Below are positions 17,965-26,578 of a DNA stretch of 64,000 nt, piece after piece. The notes beneath the pieces were generated by a model, which saw only the letters and a program-made list of their open reading frames with translations, had not been told where the DNA came from and did no database searches. Within the stretch, counting starts at the first letter, position 1; each line of letters starts with the position of its first letter. The stretch is taken from contig NZ_QVMI01000014.1 in assembly GCF_010500965.1 (NCBI RefSeq), positions 40,325 to 104,324 of the forward strand, written 5' to 3'. Source of the DNA: Bacteroides sp. 51 (lineage in GTDB: Bacteria; Bacteroidota; Bacteroidia; Bacteroidales; Bacteroidaceae). The translations under genes and the position numbers were made by a program.

Positions 17965-19110
17965 ATGAACAACTTTATTTTTCAGAACCCCGTGAAGCTT
18001 ATCATGGGCAAAGGAACGATTTCAGAATTAGCAAACCATATACCCGCCGGAAAACGTGTGATGGTAACTTTTGGTGGCGGTAGCGTCAAAAAGAACAATG
18101 TGTACAGTCAGGTTGTGGAAGCTCTTAAGGGTTTCTATACTGTAGAGTTCTGGGGAATTGAGGCTAATCCTACTATTGAAACTCTTCGAAAAGCTATTGT
18201 GCTGGGAAAAGAAGAAAAAGTAGACTTTCTTGTTGCTGTGGGTGGTGGTTCTGTGATTGATGGAACGAAACTTATATCGGCCGGGCTGCTGTACGATGGC
18301 GATGCATGGGATTTAGTGCTCAAGGGTTATGATACAAATACGGTTCCTCTGGCAACTGTTCTTACTCTGCCTGCAACAGGTTCGGAGATGAATCAGGGTG
18401 CTGTAATATCGAATATGGAGACGAAAGAAAAGTTTGGTTTCTTCTCTAATTATCCTGTATTTTCTATTCTTGATCCGGAAACGACTTTCACGCTTCCCGA
18501 TAATCAAATAGCCAATGGGCTTGCCGATACTTTTGTACATGTAATGGAGCAGTACCTCACGGTGCCCGGCGTTTCGCGCTTGATGGACCGTTGGGCAGAG
18601 GGCATTCTTCATACGGTAGTTGAAATAGCTCCTCTTATAAGAAAGGATAAACGTAACTACGATGTGATGGCCGAGTTTATGCTTTCTGCAACTATGGCTC
18701 TCAATGGCTTCGTGGCGTTGGGCGGTGTTCCGCAAGATTGGGCTACGCATATGATTGGGCATGAACTGACTGCATTGCATGGTCTTTCGCATGGGCATAC
18801 GCTGGCTATCGTTCTGCCCGGTACAATGAATTTGTTGCGCGCAAGCAAAGGTGATAAGATTATCCAATACGGTGAGCGTATATGGGGCATCACCGAAGGA
18901 ACGCGCGATGAGCGTATTGATAAGGCTATTGAGAAAACCGACGAATTTTTCCGTTCGCTTGGTCACACCACCCGTCTTAGCGAAGAGGGGATAGGCATGG
19001 ATACTGTTGAAGAGGTTGAACGCCGTTTCAATGAACGTGGGGTTGCTTTCGGAGAGAATCATAGTGTAAACGGAGAAATGGCAAGGAAGATCCTGATAGA
19101 CAGGATGTAA
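17965..19110 (+). CDS. Iron-containing alcohol dehydrogenase (YqhD/BDH type)
   Basis: A 381-residue group III alcohol dehydrogenase that reduces aldehydes to alcohols, probably with NADPH. Cofactor-binding GGGS turns are at about residues 37-40 and 93-96. The metal site includes D188 and H192 (NGLADTFVHVMEQY) and the later His residues in HMIGHELTALHGLSHGH. The N-terminus NFIFQNPVKLIMGKGTI is typical of YqhD-like butanol dehydrogenases. It probably acts in aldehyde detoxification or fermentation balance. Context with the upstream AraC regulator supports an inducible aldehyde response. Confidence 0.92.
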   Translation: MNNFIFQNPVKLIMGKGTISELANHIPAGKRVMVTFGGGSVKKNNVYSQVVEALKGFYTVEFWGIEANPTIETLRKAIVLGKEEKVDFLVAVGGGSVIDGTKLISAGLLYDGDAWDLVLKGYDTNTVPLATVLTLPATGSEMNQGAVISNMETKEKFGFFSNYPVFSILDPETTFTLPDNQIANGLADTFVHVMEQYLTVPGVSRLMDRWAEGILHTVVEIAPLIRKDKRNYDVMAEFMLSATMALNGFVALGGVPQDWATHMIGHELTALHGLSHGHTLAIVLPGTMNLLRASKGDKIIQYGERIWGITEGTRDERIDKAIEKTDEFFRSLGHTTRLSEEGIGMDTVEEVERRFNERGVAFGENHSVNGEMARKILIDRM

Positions 19111-19145
19111 TGACATACAGATTGTTGATCTGGTTGTTTTTATTA

Positions 19146-19176
19146 CGCAATATTTTGCTTCAAACAAAATATTGCG
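19146..19176. promoter_or_regulatory. Perfect 12-bp inverted repeat overlapping a promoter (candidate operator)
   Basis: CGCAATATTTTG (19146-19157) and CAAAATATTGCG (19165-19176) are a perfect inverted pair with a 7-nt spacer. The left arm ends in the TTTG -33 element and the right arm ends at the -7 box. A dimeric repressor bound here would block RNA polymerase. Confidence 0.65.
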
Positions 19177-19184
19177 TACTTTTG
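19154..19184 (+). promoter_or_regulatory. Consensus promoter TTTG-N19-TACTTTTG for the methyltransferase-rsgA unit
   Basis: TTTG at 19154-19157 and TACTTTTG at 19177-19184 are separated by 19 nt, an ideal Bacteroidetes sigma-ABfr promoter. The leader to the ATG at 19386 is about 195 nt. It holds a possible 10-codon ORF (19189-19221, MTKTFKSDLV) and a hairpin ACAATCTGT/ACAGATTGT at about 19224-19250. Confidence 0.75.
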
Positions 19185-19385
19185 CGGCATGACTAAGACA
19201 TTTAAATCGGATTTGGTTTAGTAAACAATCTGTGTTTCTTCTACAGATTGTCCTTTCGTTTACTCTCGGATAACTCTTTTCGGGAGTGATTTCTATATTA
19301 TTATAATTCAAGTTTTTTAATCTGCGTACAATGACGAAGGCATTGTTATGCCCTCCCTCGCGTGTATGCAAAAAACATTAAGACA

Positions 19386-20159
19386 ATGAGTAACGAAAAT
19401 AAAACTATTCACGAATTCGATCTACAATTAATTTGCGATTTCTTTTCCAATATGGAACGTCAAGGGCCCGGAAGCCCGGAAGTAACGGTCAAGGCATTGA
19501 GTTTTATAGATAACCTTACCGATAAATCACTTATCGCCGATATCGGCTGCGGAACAGGTGGTCAGACGATGGTCCTGGCGCAGCATGCGCCGGGACAGAT
19601 TACCGGATTGGACTTGTTTCCCGATTTTATCCGGATATTGAATCATAATGCAGGCCGTTTAGGTTTGCAAGACAGGGTAAGAGGTATTGTCGGTTCAATG
19701 GACGACCTTCCTTTCGGGCAGGAAGAACTAGACCTGATCTGGTCGGAAGGTGCTATTTATAATATTGGCTTTGAACGGGGACTGAATGAGTGGCGTAAGT
19801 TTCTGAAAACAGGAGGTTATATCGCCGTTTCCGAAAGCTCGTGGTTTACTGACGAACGGCCGGCGGAAATTCATGATTTCTGGGTAGATGCGTATCCTGA
19901 AATAGATACTATTCCTAATCAGGTAGCCAAGATACATAAAGCCGGGTATCTTCCTGTGGCCACTTTCGTTCTGCCGGAAAACTGCTGGACAGAGCATTAC
20001 TTTGCTAAAAAGACGGCGGCCCAGGAGGTTTTTCTTAATAAACATGCCGGAAATAAAGCAGCCGAAGAATTCAGCTCCCTTCAATTTCATGAAGAAGTGT
20101 TATACCGCAAGTATAAAGAATTCTATGGCTATACGTTTTTTATCGCAAAAAAAAGATAG
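19386..20159 (+). CDS. Class I SAM-dependent methyltransferase
   Basis: A 257-residue cytoplasmic methyltransferase of the UbiE-like fold. SAM motif I is [17 protein letters not shown] (about residues 48-64), the acidic loop is GLDLFPDFI, and motif II-like [25 protein letters not shown] follows. The start at 19386 ([12 protein letters not shown]) is preferred over an upstream codon at 19362. It lies 4 nt before rsgA in the same frame direction, so the two are co-transcribed. The acceptor is unknown. Small-molecule or natural-product-type methylation is possible. Confidence 0.82.
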   Translation: MSNENKTIHEFDLQLICDFFSNMERQGPGSPEVTVKALSFIDNLTDKSLIADIGCGTGGQTMVLAQHAPGQITGLDLFPDFIRILNHNAGRLGLQDRVRGIVGSMDDLPFGQEELDLIWSEGAIYNIGFERGLNEWRKFLKTGGYIAVSESSWFTDERPAEIHDFWVDAYPEIDTIPNQVAKIHKAGYLPVATFVLPENCWTEHYFAKKTAAQEVFLNKHAGNKAAEEFSSLQFHEEVLYRKYKEFYGYTFFIAKKR

Positions 20160-20163
20160 TACA

Positions 20164-21219
20164 ATGATTAATTTAAATATGTATGGTTGGAATGATAAGC
20201 TAAACCAACTAAAACAGGAATCAACATATAGCGCTCTTGCTCATGGCCGTGTATCGGTGGTACACCGCACATGCTATGAGGTCGTTTCCGAAACAGGCTT
20301 GTTTCAGTGCGAACTGACGGGGAGTATGATGTACGGAAAGTCGGAGTTTGAGTTGCCTTGCACGGGCGACTGGGTAATTTTCCAGCCCTTCGACGATCAT
20401 AAAGGAATTATCGTTGATATGCTGCCGCGCGAGCGGACGTTGTATCGCAAGAAAAGCGGAACGGTTGCCGATAAGCAAGCCATTGCTTCTTATGTTGACA
20501 AGGCGTTTATCGTGCAAAGCCTGGATGATAATTTCAATGTGCGCCGGGCCGAGCGCTTTATGGTTCAGATATTAGAGGAAAACATCCATGCCGTACTGGT
20601 TCTCAATAAAGCCGATATGGGGTTTGACAGGCAGAGGGTGGAAGAGCAGATTGAACACGTTGCCCGTCAGATACCGGTGTTTTTCACAAGTATTTATCAA
20701 CCCGAAACGATTCTCCGGTTGCGCGAGTCGATAGCAGAAGGCGAAACGGTGGTGTTTGTCGGCTCCTCGGGTGTCGGGAAAAGTTCTTTGGTGAATGCAG
20801 TTTGCGAAAAAGCGGTATTGCTCACATCCGATATCAGCGTATCTACCGGAAAGGGGCGGCATACTTCGACCCGCCGGGAAATGGTGTTGATGGACGGTTC
20901 GGGTGTTTTAATCGACACTCCGGGCGTTCGTGAATTTGGTCTGGCTATTGATAATACGGATTCTCTGGCAGAGGTATTGGATATTTCCGACTACGCACGA
21001 TCGTGCCGTTTCAAGGATTGCGAACATACGGGCGAGCCTGGTTGTGCGGTTCTGGAAGCTGTAAACAGCGGTGCGTTAGACCGTAAGGTGTATGATAGTT
21101 ACCTGAAACTCCGGCGCGAGGCATGGCATTTCTCCACGTCCGAACATGAGAAACGGAAAAGGGATAAATCCTTTTCGAAGCTCATAGAGGAGGTTAAGAA
21201 GCGCAAGGCTAATTTCTGA
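20164..21219 (+). CDS. rsgA: Ribosome small-subunit-dependent GTPase A
   Basis: A 351-residue circularly permuted GTPase. It has an N-terminal OB-fold (about residues 15-90), then G-motifs in the permuted order: LNKADM (G4), GSSGVGKSSLVNA (G1), GKGRHTSTRREM (G2), and DTPGVREFGL (G3). The C-terminal zinc domain reads CRFKDCEHTGEPGCAV, with the Cys/His ligands. RsgA assists late 30S subunit maturation. The open frame extends further upstream, but the ATG at 20164, 4 nt after the methyltransferase stop, gives the family length. A strong terminator follows. Confidence 0.94.
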   Translation: MINLNMYGWNDKLNQLKQESTYSALAHGRVSVVHRTCYEVVSETGLFQCELTGSMMYGKSEFELPCTGDWVIFQPFDDHKGIIVDMLPRERTLYRKKSGTVADKQAIASYVDKAFIVQSLDDNFNVRRAERFMVQILEENIHAVLVLNKADMGFDRQRVEEQIEHVARQIPVFFTSIYQPETILRLRESIAEGETVVFVGSSGVGKSSLVNAVCEKAVLLTSDISVSTGKGRHTSTRREMVLMDGSGVLIDTPGVREFGLAIDNTDSLAEVLDISDYARSCRFKDCEHTGEPGCAVLEAVNSGALDRKVYDSYLKLRREAWHFSTSEHEKRKRDKSFSKLIEEVKKRKANF

Positions 21220-21235
21220 TTCTTTATTTAATGTA

Positions 21236-21268
21236 ATGCAGGTATTCTCGGATACCTGCATTTTTTTT
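21236..21268 (+). terminator. Rho-independent terminator of the methyltransferase-rsgA unit
   Basis: A 10-bp perfect stem ATGCAGGTAT/ATACCTGCAT (21236-21245, 21252-21261) with a 6-nt loop, followed by TTTTTTTT. Confidence 0.9.
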
Positions 21269-21357
21269 ACTTCATATCTATACTTTCTGCACTCAACGAA
21301 TAAAGAATCTTCACTTAACGTTTAGCCTCTCTACACTTGAGCGTTATAAGAGATGAA

Positions 21358-21423
21358 GAATAGCGCTGTTTTTCTGGAAGAACAGCGCTATTCTTTGCGA
21401 AAAACAGCGCTATTCTTCCTCCT
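21358..21423. repeat. Three tandem 22-bp units with AGCGCT core
   Basis: Three units of exactly 22 bp (21358-21379, 21380-21401, 21402-21423) share A(T/C)AGCGCT(G/A)TT around a palindromic AGCGCT, while the remainder varies. Adjacent units can pair because the core is self-complementary. The array ends 113 bp before the HU-like gene. Confidence 0.8.
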
Positions 21424-21536
21424 TTTTGCAAATTAAGTAAAAACACGCTATCTTTACCGTACAGTTAAGCCAGGCGTTAAGTATATGCAGTTTAACTGTA
21501 CAATCAATATTGTCAATTTATTAAAAAATATCTACT

Positions 21537-21995
21537 ATGCCTTTAATTTATAAACCCGTACAAAGCAATATGACTTCCGAGGATGGAGAGAAGAAGTGGT
21601 TTCCCCATATCGTTAAAATAAAAAAGAGAGTTACGACCGATACATTAGCCGAAGAACTATCCGATATATCGGCCCTTTCGCGGGGAGATGTACACAGTGT
21701 GATCCAGAATTTACTCCGTAGTTTCCGTCATCATTTGCTAAACAGCGAAACGATACACCTCGATGGCTTTGGAACATTCACCATCAAGGCCAACTCGGCC
21801 GGAAACGGAGTGAGCACACCACAGGAAGTTAGTTCGAAGCAAATAAATCACCTGACCGTTCAGTTTACGCCTTGTTTCAAACGCACACCCGGCGTGGGAA
21901 TAACATATCCCATGTTTAAAGGAGTCGAATTTGTTCGTGAAGATAAGGTCGGAAACCGGGGCGGGAAGCAAAAAACAGAACCGGAAGAAGAATAA
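21537..21995 (+). CDS. HU-family DNA-binding protein (HU-HIG type)
   Basis: A 152-residue protein of the Bacteroidetes HU-HIG group. It opens MPLIYKPVQSNMTSEDGEKKWFPHIVK, has the HU-like helical segment TDTLAEELSDISALSRGDVHSVIQNLLRSF (about residues 40-70), the HLDGFGTFTIKANS turn typical of HU/IHF, and a basic acidic-tailed end. It lacks the PRTG arm tip of classical HU. It probably binds and bends DNA, with no known specific site. It is preceded by the 22-bp array (21358-21423) and followed 10 nt later by rarD. Confidence 0.85.
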   Translation: MPLIYKPVQSNMTSEDGEKKWFPHIVKIKKRVTTDTLAEELSDISALSRGDVHSVIQNLLRSFRHHLLNSETIHLDGFGTFTIKANSAGNGVSTPQEVSSKQINHLTVQFTPCFKRTPGVGITYPMFKGVEFVREDKVGNRGGKQKTEPEEE

Positions 21996-22005
21996 CAAGC
22001 AAACC

Positions 22006-22911
22006 ATGCAATCGAATCATAAGAAATTAAGTTATAACCAGGGCATTATATATGCTTTGGGCTGTTATATTGTCTGGGGACTTTTCCCCATCTTCTGGAA
22101 AGCCATTACAGGGGTGCCTGCGGTAAATGTACTGGCTCATCGCATCGTTTGGTCGTTTATATTTCTCCTCGTCTGGGTACTGCTCACCAACCGGCAAACA
22201 TTCATCAGTTACGTAAAGCAACCCCGACTTTTGCTCAGGCTCGGTCTGGCAGGCTTTGTTGTTAGTGCTAACTGGGGCATATACATCTATGCCGTTGAAA
22301 CTAACCATATTGTTGAGGCCGGTTTAGGCTACTATATAAACCCGTTGGTAAACGTATTCCTGGGCTATATGTTCTTAAAAGAGCGACTGGCTACCATGCA
22401 AAAAGTGGCTGTCGTGCTGGCTCTTATCGGCGTTACATACCTTACCATTAGTTATGGAAAGTTTCCCTGGATATCCTTAGCCCTTGCCACGACTTTTGGT
22501 TTATATGGACTGCTGAAAAAGAAAGCCAATCTTGAATCCATGCCCGCACTTACGGTAGAAACAATGGTGGTTTGTCCGTTCGCTTTGGCCTTTTTATTTT
22601 ATACTGCCGGAAGTGGAGTGGGGATACCTTTTTTTCCTTCGTCTGCCACAACAAGTTCATTGTTGGTTTTAAGTGGCATCGTTACTGCCATTCCGCTTCT
22701 TTGGTTCGGGAAGTCGGCACAAGTCATCCCTTTATCCACAATGGGTTTTATCCAATACCTATGCCCTACGCTCCAGGTACTTCTTGGCGTATTCGTGTAT
22801 GGCGAATCTTTTAGTATAGAATATCTCATCTGTTTTGCCTTCGTTTGGGCTGGATTGGCATGCTATACAATCAGTATTCTTAGAGGAAAAAAAGTAACTA
22901 TAGCTAAATAG
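22006..22911 (+). CDS. rarD: RarD-type EamA transporter
   Basis: A 301-residue ten-helix DMT-superfamily permease. It opens with GIIYALGCYIVWGLFPIFWKAI, the usual RarD signature, followed by AHRIVWSFIFLLVWVLL and NWGIYIYAVETNHIVEAGLGYYINPLVNV, the conserved EamA segment. RarD proteins are linked to chloramphenicol sensitivity and probably export an amino acid or metabolite; the substrate is unknown. The open frame begins earlier inside the HU-like gene, but the ATG at 22006 is the natural start 11 nt after that stop. Confidence 0.85.
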   Translation: MQSNHKKLSYNQGIIYALGCYIVWGLFPIFWKAITGVPAVNVLAHRIVWSFIFLLVWVLLTNRQTFISYVKQPRLLLRLGLAGFVVSANWGIYIYAVETNHIVEAGLGYYINPLVNVFLGYMFLKERLATMQKVAVVLALIGVTYLTISYGKFPWISLALATTFGLYGLLKKKANLESMPALTVETMVVCPFALAFLFYTAGSGVGIPFFPSSATTSSLLVLSGIVTAIPLLWFGKSAQVIPLSTMGFIQYLCPTLQVLLGVFVYGESFSIEYLICFAFVWAGLACYTISILRGKKVTIAK

Positions 22912-22925
22912 AATCATTTAAAGAA

Positions 22926-23156
22926 TCAACATTCAAAATTAAACTTATAATCTCCGATTCTGATCACATCGTTTTCGAACGTTTCCTTATTTCTTGCCTT
23001 ACTCTTCACTTTTGTGCGGTTATTATACACCGTTTGCGGGGAGTGCCGGTCCCTCACTTTCTGGTCGAGTTCCTTCAATAATATATCTCTTTCGTTGGCT
23101 CCTGCTGTTGTGGAAAAAAAGAGAATAGTAAGTAGAAATAAGATTAATCTATTCAT
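22926..23156 (-). pseudogene. Small exported protein, possible remnant of a DUF6377-type regulator
   Basis: A 76-residue ORF on the minus strand with a convincing signal peptide (MNRLILFLLTILFFSTTAGA) followed by NERDILLKELDQKVRDRH and a basic tail. The start resembles the N-termini of Bacteroidetes TPR/DUF6377 regulators (signal peptide, then LL-x-LD-x-x-h-x-x-R), which are about 500 residues long. If so, only the extreme N-terminus remains. It may instead be a genuine small secreted protein. It is divergent from the GH97 gene 221 bp away. Confidence 0.4.
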
Positions 23157-23304
23157 TGTTTTCTATTATTCTACAATCTCTTTCTACCTGTTTTAATTTA
23201 AATGGAAATATTAAATAATTGATATACAGAACTGTATGCTGATCATGCTGTGTTGAAAATCTACCTGATGCCTACCTGCGAACCGATTGTTAATGTTATA
23301 TATG

Positions 23305-23312
23305 TAGTTTTG
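23305..23312 (+). promoter_or_regulatory. -7 box (TAGTTTTG) and CTACCTG repeats upstream of GH97
   Basis: TAGTTTTG fits TAnnTTTG, 65 nt before the GH97 start. Upstream, CTACCTG occurs at 23184-23190, 23261-23267 and 23272-23278, the last two one helical turn apart (11 bp). These are candidate activator half-sites. Confidence 0.4.
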
Positions 23313-23377
23313 TAGTGAGACAAACGCTGAACTCACATTAATATCATTATATTTAAATCTTAAAATAAAAAAGAACC

Positions 23378-25369
23378 ATGAAAAGAAAGAAAGCAGCACT
23401 AATTTGTTTATTAATCCTGTTTGCCGGTGCGGTAAATGCCCAGAAGGTGTTTACAGTACAAGCACCCGATGGTAAATTAAAGGCCACAGTATCAGTAGGA
23501 GATATTGTTGAATACACCGTGTCTCATGAGGGCGATGTAATGCTCGATAAGTCCGCCATCTCCATGACTCTGGCAAACGGTACGACATGGGGCAAAAATG
23601 CAAAATTAGCCGGCTCGTCAACAAAGACCGTGAATGAGGTAATTGATGCAGTTATCTATAAAAGGAATAAAATTGCCGATAACTACAATGAACTTACACT
23701 CCGCTTTAAAGGAGATTACCACATTATTTTCAGAGCATATAATGACGGAATTGCCTACCGTTTTGTATCCTTCTCTAAGAAACCTTTCATCGTTGAAAAT
23801 GAGCAAGCCGAGTTTAACTTCCCTGCGAATAACAACATATTCGTAGCCTATGCAAATAGGAGAGGTACTCTTGAAGAACAATACGAAAATTCCTTTGAGC
23901 AACCCTACCACCACATAGCCCTATCCGAATGGGATAAAGAACGTCTCGGAATATCGCCACTTCTGGTAGAAGGAGTAAAAGGTAAAAAGCTTTGTATTGC
24001 AGAGGCCGACCTGATGGATTATCCGGGAATGTTTCTTTATCCGGGCAATAAAACCAATTCGCTGAGTGGCAGATATGCACCTTATCCAAAGACCATTGAA
24101 CAGGGCGGACACAACAAACTGCAAGGGTTAGTCAAATCAAGAGAGAATTATCTGGCTACCTATAATAAAGGAACAAGCTTCCCGTGGCGCACCGTAATCA
24201 TTTCCAGCAAAGACGCCGAACTGACAGATAACGATATGGTATATAAACTGGCAACCCCTGCAAAGGGAGATTACTCGTGGGTGAAACCCGGTAAGGTGGC
24301 CTGGGATTGGTGGAACGACTGGAATCTATATCACGTTGATTTCCGCGCAGGTGTTAACAACGAAACATACAAATACTATATTGATTTTGCTTCTGATCAT
24401 GGCATAGAATATGTTATTCTGGATGAAGGTTGGGCAGTAAATTTAAAGGCCGACTTGTATCAGGTAGTACCAGAAATTGACTTGAACGAAATTATAAAAT
24501 ATGGCGAAAGCAAAAATGTAGGGATCATCCTTTGGGCCGGATATTATGCTTTCAACAGAGATGTCGAAGGCATTTGCAAGCATTACAGTGCTATGGGCGT
24601 AAAAGGTTTCAAGGTCGACTTTATGGATATAGACGATCAGCCGATGGTTGATTTCCACCGTCGTGGAGCAGAAATTGCCGCTAAATACAAAATGTTAGTT
24701 GACTATCACGGAACTTATAAACCAACCGGATTGCAACGTACCTACCCGAATGTCATCAACTTCGAAGGAGTAAATGGTCTGGAGCAGCTGAAATGGTCGG
24801 GTCCTGAACTGGATCAGGTGACGTATGATGTAACGATCCCATTTATTCGTCAAATTGCAGGACCAATGGATTATACCCAAGGTGCAATGCGCAATGCAAT
24901 AAAGGGAAATTACAGACCGGTAAACAGTGAAGCAATGAGTCAGGGAACGCGTTGTCGCCAGCTTGCAGAATATGTAATCTTTGAATCTCCACTGAATATG
25001 CTGTGCGACAATCCTCAGAATTACATGCAAGAACCCGAGTGTACTAAGTTTATCGCTACAATCCCAACAATATGGGACAATACCATCTCTTTGGATGGAG
25101 AAGTTGGCAAATATGTGGCCATCGCGCGTCAAAACGGCGATAACTGGTATGTAGGTGCTTTGACAGACTGGGATAAGCGCGATATGATTCTTGATCTTTC
25201 TTTCCTGGGTTCGGGCAACTTTGAGGGCGAAGTGTTTAAAGATGGTATCAATGCCGACAGAGCAGCGCGCGATTATAAAAAAGAAATTATCAATATCCCC
25301 GCGAATCGTAAATTGCCAATCTCAATGGCTTCGGGTGGAGGTTATGTGATCAAAATCTATAAGAAATAA
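23378..25369 (+). CDS. GH97 glycoside hydrolase, retaining alpha-galactosidase type
   Basis: A 663-residue exported enzyme with a signal peptide ending AVNAQ. It has the GH97 architecture: an N-terminal beta-super-sandwich (about 25-285), a (beta/alpha)8 barrel (about 300-570; WDWWNDWN, EYVILDEGWAV, GIILWAGYY), and a C-terminal beta domain. The barrel carries GFKVDFMD, with D414 where retaining GH97 enzymes have their nucleophile (D415 in BtGal97b), and NFEGVNG, with E463 near the expected acid/base. Inverting SusB-type alpha-glucosidases lack that Asp. It therefore probably releases alpha-galactose in the periplasm. It is followed 13 nt later by a membrane acyltransferase. Confidence 0.88.
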   Translation: MKRKKAALICLLILFAGAVNAQKVFTVQAPDGKLKATVSVGDIVEYTVSHEGDVMLDKSAISMTLANGTTWGKNAKLAGSSTKTVNEVIDAVIYKRNKIADNYNELTLRFKGDYHIIFRAYNDGIAYRFVSFSKKPFIVENEQAEFNFPANNNIFVAYANRRGTLEEQYENSFEQPYHHIALSEWDKERLGISPLLVEGVKGKKLCIAEADLMDYPGMFLYPGNKTNSLSGRYAPYPKTIEQGGHNKLQGLVKSRENYLATYNKGTSFPWRTVIISSKDAELTDNDMVYKLATPAKGDYSWVKPGKVAWDWWNDWNLYHVDFRAGVNNETYKYYIDFASDHGIEYVILDEGWAVNLKADLYQVVPEIDLNEIIKYGESKNVGIILWAGYYAFNRDVEGICKHYSAMGVKGFKVDFMDIDDQPMVDFHRRGAEIAAKYKMLVDYHGTYKPTGLQRTYPNVINFEGVNGLEQLKWSGPELDQVTYDVTIPFIRQIAGPMDYTQGAMRNAIKGNYRPVNSEAMSQGTRCRQLAEYVIFESPLNMLCDNPQNYMQEPECTKFIATIPTIWDNTISLDGEVGKYVAIARQNGDNWYVGALTDWDKRDMILDLSFLGSGNFEGEVFKDGINADRAARDYKKEIINIPANRKLPISMASGGGYVIKIYKK

Positions 25370-25382
25370 TTCCATTTTAATC

Positions 25383-26507
25383 ATGACTAATCTTAAAAGA
25401 GAACATATCGCTTGGGTTGACTTACTTCGTGTAGTTGCCTGTTTCCTGGTTGTAGTAGCACATGCCTGCGATCCGTTTGTGGCGCAAATCGGAGTGAAAG
25501 ACTCTGAGTTTCTGTGGGGCGCATATATCGGTAGTTTAGTAAGACCATGTGTTCCGTTATTTGTAATGATATCGGGCGTACTACTTTTACCTACCAATAT
25601 GAATATGAAAGACTTCTATGCAAGGCGTGCCAAACGTTTATTTGTACCTTTCATCTTTTGGTCATTGGTATTGCCTGTACTTAACTATTTGTATTTTTCA
25701 ACAGGCATTGAAAGTACTAACCCAGCCATCAACCCGGATAACTATACGGTAGCGGCTACAATAAACAAAATGTATACCTTTATCTTTAATTTCAATCAGG
25801 ATACTACGCCCATGTGGTACGTTTACATGCTTATCGGCATCTATCTTTTCCTGCCGATAATGAGTGCCTGGTTGGTGCAGGCATCAAAGAAGGATATACA
25901 GTACTTTCTGGGCATCTGGATTGTGTCCTTGTGTTTACCGTATATCGCTCTTGTTGCTCCCTATCTGGGGTATACAGGCGATGGTCTGCTTGGTGCCTGC
26001 ACATGGAACAGTTTTGGAATGTTGTACTATTTTTCCGGATTCTTAGGTTATGTGATACTGGCTTATTATCTGAAGAAATATCCATTAAACTGGAATGCAT
26101 CCAAAAGGTTTGGAATAGGCATTCCTATGTTTGTTGTAGGATATCTCGCTGCTGCTTTTGGCTTTATTTATGCCAGCAGGAATTTCCCCGGGCAATGGAA
26201 CATAATTGAAATACCCTGGTACTTCTATGGCATCAGCGTGTTTCTGATGACATTCCCTGTGTATCTCATCATGCAAAATATCAAGATCAAACAGTCGGCC
26301 TTGCTATCCAAAATTGCATCGCTAACTTTTGGTATATTCCTTTGCCATTTTGTTTTCGTACAGATAGGGTATGATTTTGTTTATACATTTATTCCTGTGC
26401 CTGCGCCCATTCAGATCATTTTAACATCAATCGTTGCTTTTCTCCTCTCCATGCTGATTATCTGGCTGATGAGCCTGAGCAAAATAACGAGGAAAGTTAT
26501 TATGTAG
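25383..26507 (+). CDS. Membrane acyltransferase (acyltransferase 3 family)
   Basis: A 374-residue polytopic protein with about ten membrane helices. It opens with EHIAWVDLLRVVACFLVVVAH, the acyltransferase-3 signature in which R and H are the conserved catalytic-region residues. FYARRAKRLFVPFIFWS follows at about 75-92. These enzymes move acetyl or succinyl groups to exported sugars or surface polymers (OatA, WecH, OafA types). Its acceptor here is unknown. It is 13 nt downstream of GH97, so the two are likely co-transcribed, an unexpected pairing of a glycosidase with a sugar acylase. Confidence 0.85.
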   Translation: MTNLKREHIAWVDLLRVVACFLVVVAHACDPFVAQIGVKDSEFLWGAYIGSLVRPCVPLFVMISGVLLLPTNMNMKDFYARRAKRLFVPFIFWSLVLPVLNYLYFSTGIESTNPAINPDNYTVAATINKMYTFIFNFNQDTTPMWYVYMLIGIYLFLPIMSAWLVQASKKDIQYFLGIWIVSLCLPYIALVAPYLGYTGDGLLGACTWNSFGMLYYFSGFLGYVILAYYLKKYPLNWNASKRFGIGIPMFVVGYLAAAFGFIYASRNFPGQWNIIEIPWYFYGISVFLMTFPVYLIMQNIKIKQSALLSKIASLTFGIFLCHFVFVQIGYDFVYTFIPVPAPIQIILTSIVAFLLSMLIIWLMSLSKITRKVIM

Positions 26508-26578
26508 ATAGAATGTATATTTAGTGCTTCGGGTGTGGGCTATCGGACTTAATCTTATTTTCCAACCGCGTATTCCGG

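Noticed and set aside
21358-21423. CRISPR array
   Set aside because: Units are directly adjacent 22-bp repeats without unique spacers, and no cas gene is near. The same applies to 48633-48721 and 63530-63607.
23378-25369. SusB-like (inverting) alpha-glucosidase
   Set aside because: The KVDF motif places Asp414 at the retaining GH97 nucleophile position, which SusB-type enzymes lack.
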